Positions 8,756 to 16,149 of a DNA stretch of 41,895 bases are shown here, piece by piece. Location of the stretch: NCBI GenBank assembly GCA_025450315.1, contig JANWHQ010000029.1, positions 1 through 41,895 on the forward strand. Reading direction: 5' to 3'. The notes below the pieces were generated by a model that saw only the letters and a list, made by a program, of their open reading frames with translations, was not told where the DNA came from and did not search any database. How positions within the stretch are numbered: the stretch's first letter is position 1; every line of letters begins with the position of its first letter. The position numbers and the translations under genes are program-made. This DNA comes from Caulobacteraceae bacterium. GTDB lineage: Bacteria > Pseudomonadota > Alphaproteobacteria > Caulobacterales > Caulobacteraceae.

Positions 8756-9565
8756 ATGAACGTCCAAGCCACGATCGCGCCCGAGGCCGGCGTCACAGAC
8801 GACAGCTGGACCGTCACCGGGCGCACCTTCCGCTCGCGCCTTATCGTGGGCACCGGCAAGTACAGGGACTACGCCCAGAACGCCGCCGCCGCCGAGGCCG
8901 CGGGCGCCGAGATCGTCACCGTGGCGCTGCGCCGGGTGAACCTGTCCGACCCGGGCCAGCCGCGGCTGGCCGACTTCCTGGACCCCAGGCGCTTCACCTA
9001 TCTGCCCAACACCGCCGGCTGCACCACCGGCGAGGAGGCGGTGCGGACCCTGCGCCTGGCGCGCGAGGCGGGCGGCTGGGACCTGGTCAAGCTGGAGGTG
9101 CTGACCGACGCCAAGACCCTCTACCCGGACATGGAAGAGACCCTGCGGGCGCTCAAGCTGCTGGTCGCCGAGGGCTTCAACTGCATGGTCTATTGCACCG
9201 ACGACCTGATCTTCTGCCGCAAGCTGGAAGAGGCCGGCGCGGTGGCGATCATGCCGGCCGGCGCGCCGATCGGCTCGGGACTCGGGGTGCAGAACCGCAT
9301 CAACGTGCGGCTGATCGTCGAACAGGCCAAGGTGCCCGTGCTGGTCGACGCCGGCGTCGGCTGCGCTTCGGATGCGACCATCGCCATGGAGCTCGGCTGC
9401 GATGCGGTGATCGTCAACACCGCCATCGCCCAGGCCCAGGACCCGGTGCTGATGGCCAGCGCCATGAAGCATGCGGTGATCGCGGGGCGGGAAAGCTACC
9501 TGGCCGGCCGCATGCCGCGGCGCATGTACGCCGATCCGTCCTCCCCGCTGGCGGGGCTGATCTAG
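8756..9565 (+). CDS. thiG: Thiazole synthase ThiG
   Basis: ThiG condenses deoxyxylulose-5-phosphate, dehydroglycine and ThiS-thiocarboxylate into the thiazole phosphate of thiamine. The 269-aa TIM-barrel protein shows [11 protein letters not shown] near residue 27, [13 protein letters not shown] at about 85-97, the Schiff-base lysine K112 in [18 protein letters not shown] and [10 protein letters not shown], and [14 protein letters not shown] near the C-terminus. The ATG at 8756 is preceded by AGGAGG, which is hidden in the riboswitch hairpin. The gene is convergent with the DsbA-like gene. Confidence 0.96.
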   Translation: MNVQATIAPEAGVTDDSWTVTGRTFRSRLIVGTGKYRDYAQNAAAAEAAGAEIVTVALRRVNLSDPGQPRLADFLDPRRFTYLPNTAGCTTGEEAVRTLRLAREAGGWDLVKLEVLTDAKTLYPDMEETLRALKLLVAEGFNCMVYCTDDLIFCRKLEEAGAVAIMPAGAPIGSGLGVQNRINVRLIVEQAKVPVLVDAGVGCASDATIAMELGCDAVIVNTAIAQAQDPVLMASAMKHAVIAGRESYLAGRMPRRMYADPSSPLAGLI

Positions 9566-9580
9566 CTGGGACTTCCCAGC
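9565..9580. terminator. Palindrome between convergent genes, possible bidirectional terminator
   Basis: GCTGGGA (9565-9571) and TCCCAGC (9574-9580) are perfect complements separated by CT, starting on the last base of the thiG stop codon and ending 8 nt before the stop of the convergent gene. It has no T-run on either strand, so classical intrinsic termination is uncertain; blocking of 3' exonucleases is equally possible. Confidence 0.4.
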
Positions 9581-9588
9581 GGGCGGCC

Positions 9589-10323
9589 TCAGCTGGCCTT
9601 CTGGCTGGCGCGGGCCTTGGCGATGGCGTCCCGGACCGCGTCCATGTCCTCGCCCGGCACCACGGTGTCGCCAATGATGAAGGTGGGCGTGCCTTCCACG
9701 TCGAGTTCGCCGGCCAGCTTGTGGGCGTCGGCGAGCTGGGCGTCGGCGGCGGCGCGGAGCGGCCCCTGCTGGGCCTTGGCCGGATCCACCCCGTAGGTCT
9801 TGGCGATCCTGTCGACCATGGCGTCGTCCAGGCCGTGGGTGGCCATCAGGGTCTTGTAGAAGCCCAGGTAGTCGCCGCCGGCATCCTTGATGGCGATGGC
9901 CTCGCGCGCGGCGTGCTCGGAGATCGCGCCGAAGATCGGCAGCTCCTTGAACACGAAGCGGACGTCCGGGTTGTCATGGATGATCTTCATCACCGCGGGC
10001 GCGGCGTTGATGCAGTGCGGGCAGCGGTAGTCGTAGAACTCGGTGACGGTGATCCTGCCGCCCGGATTGGCCACGAAGTCGCGCGGATCGCGCTCCAGCG
10101 ACTGGCGGTCCGACTTCAGAGCGACCTTGGTCTTCTCGGCCGCCTGGGCGTCCTTGTTCTCCTGCAGCTTCTGGGCGGCCTCCTCGATCACCTCGGGGTG
10201 GGCGAGCAGATAGGCCCTGACCTTGGCCCCGAACGCGGGGTCGTCGGCGGCGCGGCTGCAGCCGGTCACCAACAGGCTTCCGGCGACGGCGAGAGCGAGG
10301 GCGAAGCTGGTGATGCGGATCAA
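9589..10323 (-). CDS. DsbA-family thiol:disulfide oxidoreductase, lipoprotein
   Basis: This 244-aa periplasmic thioredoxin-fold protein probably oxidises or isomerises disulfides. Its N-terminus IRITSFALALAVAGSLLVTGC ends in a lipobox (V-T-G-C), with Cys22 the expected lipidated residue. An N-terminal helical dimerisation-like region (AYLLAHPEVIEEAAQKLQE) precedes FYDYRCPHC with the redox pair Cys101/Cys104. The cis-proline loop is GTPTFIIG. The start is a TTG at 10323 with GGAG 8 nt upstream; an earlier start at 10446 would overlap the M48 gene and add no plausible signal. It lies 44 nt downstream of the M48 protease on the same strand, suggesting an envelope quality-control pair. Confidence 0.88.
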   Translation of the reverse strand: MIRITSFALALAVAGSLLVTGCSRAADDPAFGAKVRAYLLAHPEVIEEAAQKLQENKDAQAAEKTKVALKSDRQSLERDPRDFVANPGGRITVTEFYDYRCPHCINAAPAVMKIIHDNPDVRFVFKELPIFGAISEHAAREAIAIKDAGGDYLGFYKTLMATHGLDDAMVDRIAKTYGVDPAKAQQGPLRAAADAQLADAHKLAGELDVEGTPTFIIGDTVVPGEDMDAVRDAIAKARASQKAS

Positions 10324-10367
10324 CGGAGTCTCCAGGGCGGGCGGATGGGAGCGGCGGGAGGGCGCGG

Positions 10368-11795
10368 TCACTCGCCCTGTCCGATGGCCTTCAGATCGTC
10401 GCGCGAAGGCTGCGATACAAGCACGATGTCGGTGGCCCGGCGCCATTGCGGGGTGTTCTTGGGCAGCATCTCACGCGCCCGCATGGCGAAGATGCGAGCG
10501 TCCTTCAGCTGGCCCAGGGCGAAGTCCTGCTCGGCCGTCGCCAGCCGCGCCATGCCGCCGTCGCCCTTTTCGTCATAGGCGCGGGCCAGGAACTGCCAGG
10601 CGTCGGGATTGTCGTTCTCGAAGTCCAGGGAGCGCCTGAGGTTGGCGATGGCGTCGTCGAGCTTGGACTTGTCGTCCTCGGACTCCAGAGTCTGGCCCAG
10701 GAGGATCCGCAGCAGGGGCGCGTTGGGCTTCAGCTCGACCGCCTTGCGATAGGGGGCCTCGGACTCCTTGACCTTGCCGTCCTCGAACAGCACCTGGCCC
10801 TTGAGCTCGTAGATGTAGGGATCGTCGGGCTTGTCGACGAGCAGGGCGTCGATGGCCTTCAGGGCCTTGTCGGTCTCGCCGGCCTTGTAATAGGCGATGG
10901 CGCGGGCGTAGCGGGCGGGGAAGGAGGTGTCGCTCTCCTTATACTTCGCCAGCGTCTGGTAGGGCGGATCCATGAAGCCCCTGATCTTGGCCACCATGAT
11001 CTTGTGCAGCTCGATCATCTCGGGCGTGTCAGGCGTGTTGTAGTGCGGCTGCTTCTCGGCGCGCACTTGCAGGGCCTCGATCCGGTCGGACGACAGCGGG
11101 TGGCTCTGGAAGAACGGATACTGGTGGGCGTGGTCGAAGACCTCTTCGTACCGGAACTTGTCGAAGAACTCGACGAGGCCCTTGGCCGATTGGCCTGACC
11201 GCTCCAGGTAGGTCACTGCGGCCTGGTCGGCGTCCGACTCCTGGATGCGGGAGTAGCCGAGGTAGTCGAGGGTGGCGAAGTAGTCGGCGTTGTACATCAG
11301 GGCCGCGCCCGCATCGGGCCGTCCGGCCGCCGCCGCCGCGATGCCGAGGCCCATGGTCAGCAGGAAGGTGCGAAGGGCGGTCTTCACGCCCTCGTCCGAA
11401 CGGGCGATGTGGCCGCCCGCAGCGTGGCCGGTCTCGTGCGCCAGCACGCCGATCAGCTGGTTGGGCGTGTCGGCTTCGACGATCAGGCCGGTGTTGACCA
11501 GGATGGTAGGCCCCGAGGTGGTTTCGGCGTTGATCACCTTGGTGCCGATCAGGATGATCTTGACGGTCTTGGGATCCAGGCCGGCGGCGATGAACACCGG
11601 GTCGGCGTCCTTGTGCAGGATCTCCTCGATCTCGGTGTCGCGCAGGATGGTCTCGGAATCGTCGTCCTGGGCGCGGGCGATCGGCGCCGCCAGGGGCGAA
11701 TAGAGCGCGGCCAGGGTCAGGGCCGCCATGGCGCCGGCCTTCAGGCGGCGACGCCAAGACGGTGTGGACGGGCGCGTGCGGGGGACTGGCATCAC
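10368..11795 (-). CDS. M48-family zinc metalloprotease with C-terminal TPRs (BepA/YfgC-like)
   Basis: The 475-aa protein has a twin-Arg-rich start followed by a signal segment (AMAALTLAALYSPLAAPIARA). An M48 peptidase domain contains the HExxH zinc motif HETGH at residues 120-124 and the third ligand Glu186 in ESDAD. A region of TPR-like helices follows from about 280 to the end (ALKAIDALLVDKPDDPYIYELKG and similar). E. coli BepA has the same architecture and handles outer-membrane protein assembly in the periplasm. The homologous role is inferred. It precedes the DsbA-like gene and follows rne on the same strand. Confidence 0.9.
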   Translation of the reverse strand: MMPVPRTRPSTPSWRRRLKAGAMAALTLAALYSPLAAPIARAQDDDSETILRDTEIEEILHKDADPVFIAAGLDPKTVKIILIGTKVINAETTSGPTILVNTGLIVEADTPNQLIGVLAHETGHAAGGHIARSDEGVKTALRTFLLTMGLGIAAAAAGRPDAGAALMYNADYFATLDYLGYSRIQESDADQAAVTYLERSGQSAKGLVEFFDKFRYEEVFDHAHQYPFFQSHPLSSDRIEALQVRAEKQPHYNTPDTPEMIELHKIMVAKIRGFMDPPYQTLAKYKESDTSFPARYARAIAYYKAGETDKALKAIDALLVDKPDDPYIYELKGQVLFEDGKVKESEAPYRKAVELKPNAPLLRILLGQTLESEDDKSKLDDAIANLRRSLDFENDNPDAWQFLARAYDEKGDGGMARLATAEQDFALGQLKDARIFAMRAREMLPKNTPQWRRATDIVLVSQPSRDDLKAIGQGE

Positions 11796-11855
11796 GACGT
11801 CATCCTCTGGCCGCCGCCGAAGCGGATACGCCCATCCCCAGGAAAACCTACAGCT

Positions 11856-14435
11856 TCAGCCGCCGCGGCGCCACCACCCGCGTCGCGGAGCCGCGGGCTT
11901 GCCGGTAACCTCGGCGGGATCGGGCAGGGCCGGCGGCGCCGGCTCCGCCTCGGGCTCGGGAGCGGCGGAGACCGGCTCGGGCGCGGGCTCAGGCTCGGGC
12001 GTGGAAGCGGTCTCGGCCGGAGCCGCCTCAGGCGCGGCCGCGGCCTTGGCCCGGCTGCGGCGCGGGCGCTTGGCCGGCGCCGGTTCGCCAGGCTCGTTGG
12101 CCGGCGGGGCCTCGGCGGCGGGTTCGGGGGCGGCCGGCGCCACGTCCACGGCGTCGGCGACGGCGGGCGGGGGCGTTTCGGCCTCGGCCGCCTTGCCGCG
12201 TCCGCGGCGCGAGCGGGCCTTCGGCTGAGGCTCGGCGGGGAGTTCGACCCAGACCTCGCCGGGCTCGGTGGAGACCGGGGCGGCGGCGCTCGCCGGAGCC
12301 GCCGCCGGTCCGGCCTGGTCGTTGGCGGGCGGGGGCGAGCCTTGCGCCCCAGCGGCGGTGTCGTACCAGCCATAGGGATCGGCGCCGTCGGGCGTGCGGG
12401 CGCGGGTCCAGCCGAAGGCGTCGGGCTGACGGGTCTCTTCATGGCCCCGCCGGCCGCCTCGGCGGCCGCGCCGACGCCGCCGGCCCCGGTGGCCGCCATC
12501 TTCGCCGCCGTCTTCGCCCTCGGCCGTGGAAACCGACACGGCCGCCTTGGGCTCGCCGCCGCCGTTCGCCGCTTCAGGACGTTCCTCGCCTCTGCGGCCA
12601 CGGCGGCGGCGGCGGCGTCCGCGACGCTCTCCGCCGTCCTCCGACGGGCCGTGCTCGGCGTCGTCTTCCGTCTCGGCCTCGGCTTCGATCTCTTCCTCTT
12701 CGTCCTCTTCCTCTTCCTCGTCGAAGACATCGAGGTCCGCGTCGTCCGGCTCGGGATGCGGCAGCCGCGACAAGGGCGCCGGCGCGGGCAGGCCCTCGTA
12801 CTGGTCGAGGCTGGAGGTGCGTTCGAGCTGGTGCTCGGCCGTGCCGATGGAGTCGTCGAGCTGGACCTGGACGAACAGGTGCTGTTGTTCCTGCAGCTTG
12901 GCCAGATGCAGCCGCTTCTCGTTCAGGATGTAGAGGCCGACCGCGTTGGGCACGCGCAGGGTCACGGCGCCGGGGCCGTGGCGGGCCGCCTCGATCTCGA
13001 CCGCGCGCAGGGCGGCCAGGGCGCTGGATTCCGGCGCGCGCACCCGACCGACGCCGTTGCAGTGCGGGCAGACGTGGGTGGTGCCTTCCAGCACGCCGGT
13101 GCGGCGGCGCTGGCGCGACAGCTCCATCAGCCCGAAGCTGGAGATCCTGCCCATCTGGATCCGGGCGCGATCGTCCTTCAGGCAGTCCTTCAGCTTCTTT
13201 TCGACCAGGCGGTTGTTCTTCGCCTCGTCCATGTCGATGAAGTCGATGACGATCAGGCCGGCCAGGTCGCGCAGGCGCAGCTGGCGCGCGGCTTCCTCGG
13301 CGGCTTCGAGGTTGGTCTTCAGCGCCGTGGCCTCGATGCCCCGCTCGCGCGTGGACTTGCCCGAGTTGACGTCGATGGCGACCAGGGCCTCGGTCTGGTT
13401 GATCACCAGATAGCCGCCGGACCTCAGGGGCGCGACCGGCGAATAGATCTGGGCGAGGTTGTCCTCGATCCGGTACTTCACGAACAGCGGCGCGGCTTCC
13501 CGGTAGGGTTGGATCTTCTTGGCCTGCGAGGGCATCAGCATGCGCATGAACTCGCGCGCCTCGCGGTAGCCGTCCTCGCCCTCGACCACGATGCCGTCGA
13601 CGTCCTTGTCGTACATGTCGCGGATGGCGCGCTTCACGAGGTCCTCTTCCTCGTAGATCAGCGCCGGCGCGATCGACTTCAGGGTCTTCTCGCGGATGTC
13701 TTCCCAGAGCCTCAGCAGATATTCGTAGTCGCGCTTGATCTCGGCCTTGGTGCGCTTGGCGCCGGCGGTGCGCACGATCAGGCCCATGCCCTCGGGCACA
13801 TCCAGGCTCTGGATCACGCCCTTCAGGCGCTTGCGGTCCACCGCCGAGGCGATCTTGCGGCTGATGCCGCCGCCGCGGGCGGTGTTCGGCATCAAGACGC
13901 AATAGCGGCCGGCCAGGGAGAGGTAGGTCGTCAGCGAGGCGCCCTTGGCCCCACGCTCGTCCTTGACCACCTGCACCAGCATGATCTGCCGGCGCTTGAT
14001 GACCTCCTGGATCTTGTAGCGGCGCAGCAGCCGGCGGCGGCGGCGCTCGAGCTCCTCCTCCATGACATCGTCGTCGTCGTCGCCGACGGTGTCTTCGCCT
14101 TCGCCCTCGTCATGATGACGACCGTTGCGGGCGTGGTGGGCCTCGTTCTCTTCGGCCTCTTCGCGCAGCAGCGCTTCGCGGTCGGCGACCGGGATCTGGT
14201 AGTAGTCCGGGTGGATCTCGTTGAAGGCCAGGAAGCCGTGGCGGTTGCCGCCGTACTCGACGAAGGCGGCCTGCAGGCTGGGTTCGACCCGGGTGATCTT
14301 GGCCAGATAGATGTTGCCGCGCAGCTGCTTCTTGGCGCGGCTTTCGAAGTCAAACTCCTCGACGCGGGTCCCATCCACGACGGCCACACGCGTCTCTTCG
14401 GCGTGGGCGGCGTCGATCAACATTGTTTTTGTCAT
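11856..14435 (-). CDS. rne: Ribonuclease E
   Basis: This is the endoribonuclease that starts mRNA decay and organises the degradosome. The 859-aa product has an N-terminal S1 domain split by a long acidic insert (residues about 85-130, EGEDTVGDDDDDVMEEE), as is usual in alphaproteobacteria. Catalytic aspartates are Asp355 in VAIDVNSGK and those in VIDFIDMD. The zinc-link CPHC is at 456-459. The C-terminal third is an Ala/Pro/Arg/Glu-rich scaffold, and the last residues, PRRGWWRRGG, match the GWWRR peptide that binds PNPase in Caulobacter. The start MTKTMLID at 14435 has GGAGAG upstream; longer frames beginning at 14702 add unrelated sequence. A hairpin sits in its leader. Confidence 0.96.
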   Translation of the reverse strand: MTKTMLIDAAHAEETRVAVVDGTRVEEFDFESRAKKQLRGNIYLAKITRVEPSLQAAFVEYGGNRHGFLAFNEIHPDYYQIPVADREALLREEAEENEAHHARNGRHHDEGEGEDTVGDDDDDVMEEELERRRRRLLRRYKIQEVIKRRQIMLVQVVKDERGAKGASLTTYLSLAGRYCVLMPNTARGGGISRKIASAVDRKRLKGVIQSLDVPEGMGLIVRTAGAKRTKAEIKRDYEYLLRLWEDIREKTLKSIAPALIYEEEDLVKRAIRDMYDKDVDGIVVEGEDGYREAREFMRMLMPSQAKKIQPYREAAPLFVKYRIEDNLAQIYSPVAPLRSGGYLVINQTEALVAIDVNSGKSTRERGIEATALKTNLEAAEEAARQLRLRDLAGLIVIDFIDMDEAKNNRLVEKKLKDCLKDDRARIQMGRISSFGLMELSRQRRRTGVLEGTTHVCPHCNGVGRVRAPESSALAALRAVEIEAARHGPGAVTLRVPNAVGLYILNEKRLHLAKLQEQQHLFVQVQLDDSIGTAEHQLERTSSLDQYEGLPAPAPLSRLPHPEPDDADLDVFDEEEEEDEEEEIEAEAETEDDAEHGPSEDGGERRGRRRRRRGRRGEERPEAANGGGEPKAAVSVSTAEGEDGGEDGGHRGRRRRRGRRGGRRGHEETRQPDAFGWTRARTPDGADPYGWYDTAAGAQGSPPPANDQAGPAAAPASAAAPVSTEPGEVWVELPAEPQPKARSRRGRGKAAEAETPPPAVADAVDVAPAAPEPAAEAPPANEPGEPAPAKRPRRSRAKAAAAPEAAPAETASTPEPEPAPEPVSAAPEPEAEPAPPALPDPAEVTGKPAAPRRGWWRRGG

Positions 14436-14450
14436 TGAAAGTCTCTCCAC

Positions 14451-14480
14451 GGCCTGCGCCGGAGCCTGGCTCCGGAGGCC
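14451..14480 (-). promoter_or_regulatory. Hairpin in the rne mRNA leader
   Basis: CCGGAGCC (14459-14466) and GGCTCCGG (14468-14475) are perfect complements around a single base, flanked by GGCC (14451-14454) and GGCC (14477-14480), which extend the stem past a small internal loop. On the rne transcript it ends about 15 nt before the start codon, next to the GGAGAG Shine-Dalgarno. In E. coli, RNase E autoregulates by cutting its own structured leader; the same use here is only inferred. Confidence 0.45.
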
Positions 14481-14890
14481 GATGATGCTGGAGGTCAACC
14501 GCCCGCGAAGCCGCGCTGGAAGCTGCGGCTGAGATAGCGCTGATGCGCCAGAAGGCCTGGGCGGGGTGACCCATATTTCTGTCCAAGGCGCACGAAGCGC
14601 CGTCATTCGTCCGCGTCGCCGCAGGTGTCGGGACGCCGGCGCCGGCGATACCTCCCCAGATGGGGATGATCCGCTGGCGCGTGTAGTGGGAGTCTGCAAC
14701 ATGACGGCGCAAAAGGAAAGCCGCCGCGGCGCTGCAGGCGAACGCCGCCATGGGATTGACCGCTTCTGGGCCCGACGGCGAATCGTCCGCGCCGACGCAT
14801 AGATTTTCCTTACTTAACGGTTTCGCTACGTGCTTTGGTGGATAGGGGATTAAGGCTCCGAAGGCGGGGCCCTTGGTCCATGGGGCGGTC
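14481..14890. other. Divergent rne/amidase intergenic region
   Basis: This stretch has no convincing gene: short frames here have Arg-rich, shadow-like products. It must hold the promoters of rne (minus) and the amidase gene (plus). A small dyad TCCCC/GGGGA lies near 14655-14670, and an AT-richer patch (ATTTTCCTTACTTAACGG) near 14804-14821 is the likeliest promoter area for the amidase, but I cannot assign boxes. Confidence 0.4.
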
Positions 14891-16069
14891 ATGCGCGGGG
14901 GAGCGGCGATAGGCATCGGGGTCGGGCTGGGGCGGTTGCTGGCCGTCTGCGCCTCGCTGGCGTGCCTGGGGGCCGCGCCCTGGGACGCGGCCGCCGCCTC
15001 GATCGTCAAGGTCCGCTTCGGCGGCGACCAGAGCCAGACCCGCATCGTCATCGAGCTGAATCGCTCCACCGAGGGCCGGCGCCTGCCGCAGGCGAGCCCG
15101 CTGCGGCTGGGTCTGGAGCTGAGGGGCCTGGACGTGCCCGCTGAGATCGGCGGGGAGGGGCAGGGGCTGGTCCGCTCCTGGAGCATCGACTCCGAGGGCG
15201 ACGCGGCCAAGCTGCAGGTGTCTCTGACCCGCCCGGTGACCGTGGTGCGCCGCTTCCTGTTGGCGCCCACCGACGGCATGCCGTCCTACCGCTATGTCAT
15301 AGACTTGGCCTCCGACGGCCCGCCGGCGGCGACGCCCGCCGCGGCTGGCCTGCGCCTGACCCAGGTCGCCAGCCTGCCGATCCACACCCGCAAGGTGATC
15401 GTCATCGACGCCGGTCACGGCGGCAAGGATCCAGGCGCCCTGGGCGAAGGGGTTCACGAGAAGGACCTGACGCTTGCCGCCGCCAGGGCCCTGAAGCGCC
15501 GACTGGAGCGCGACGGCCGCTATGTCGTGGTCATGACCCGCTCGGGCGACCGCTTCGTGCCCCTGGAGGAACGCGTCCGGATCGCCCGCCAGGCCGACGC
15601 CGACCTTTTCATCTCGCTGCACGCCGACGCGGGCGCAGATCCCAGCGTGCGCGGCGCCACCGTCTACACCCTGTCCGACAAGGGGTCCGACCGCGTGGCC
15701 CGCAAGGTGTTCGCCCGCAACGACTGGTTCATCAACGTCAGTCTGCCAAGCCACGACAACGCCGTGAACCGGATCCTGCTGGACCTGACCCAGCGCGCCA
15801 CCAAGAACCAGTCGACCGCCTTCGCCGACATGCTGGTCAGCCAGGTGTCCGAACAGACCCCGATGCTGCAGCACAGCCATCGCGACGCCGGCTATGTGGT
15901 GCTGCTGGCCCCCGACGTTCCGGCGGTGCTGCTGGAGATGGGCTTCGTCACCAACGCCCAGGACGTGGCGGGTCTGCGCGATCCTCTGCAGCGGGCCCGT
16001 CTGATGGGCGCGGTCGGCGACGCCATCGACGACTATTTCGCCCAGCAGCGGCGCTACGCCGCTCGCTGA
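14891..16069 (+). CDS. amiC: N-acetylmuramoyl-L-alanine amidase (AmiC-like)
   Basis: This 392-aa zinc amidase cuts the bond between MurNAc and the stem peptide during cell separation. After a signal peptide (residues 1-37) an AMIN-like domain follows (IVKVRFGGDQSQTRIVIEL to about 140). The Amidase_3 domain has zinc ligands His176 (DAGHGGKD), Glu190 (VHEKD) and His244 (SLHAD), with the catalytic Glu349 in LLEMGFVTN. The ATG at 14891 gives a normal signal sequence; a TTG at 14873 in frame is less likely. The gene order rne - amidase - PBP1A is the one I know from Caulobacter. Confidence 0.94.
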   Translation: MRGGAAIGIGVGLGRLLAVCASLACLGAAPWDAAAASIVKVRFGGDQSQTRIVIELNRSTEGRRLPQASPLRLGLELRGLDVPAEIGGEGQGLVRSWSIDSEGDAAKLQVSLTRPVTVVRRFLLAPTDGMPSYRYVIDLASDGPPAATPAAAGLRLTQVASLPIHTRKVIVIDAGHGGKDPGALGEGVHEKDLTLAAARALKRRLERDGRYVVVMTRSGDRFVPLEERVRIARQADADLFISLHADAGADPSVRGATVYTLSDKGSDRVARKVFARNDWFINVSLPSHDNAVNRILLDLTQRATKNQSTAFADMLVSQVSEQTPMLQHSHRDAGYVVLLAPDVPAVLLEMGFVTNAQDVAGLRDPLQRARLMGAVGDAIDDYFAQQRRYAAR

Positions 16070-16149
16070 CCCCGCTTTGCGATCGGGGCGATAGGCGCTA
16101 AGCGTCCGCAGGGCGGCAAGCTGTTCGCGCCGCACGGGGATTATCTTCG

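Noticed and set aside
11409-14438. A 1009-codon open frame on the plus strand
   Set aside because: It is fully antisense to rne and part of the M48 gene, with a repetitive Gly/Leu/Val product mirroring the RNase E acidic and basic tracts.
14481-14890. GANTC (CcrM methylation) sites near 14688 and 14780 as cell-cycle control elements
   Set aside because: One or two such sites are expected by chance in an interval of this size, so presence alone is no evidence.
16070-16149. CCCCG/CGGGG dyad as a terminator between amidase and PBP1A
   Set aside because: It has only five base pairs, a nine-base loop and no T-run; co-transcription is just as likely.
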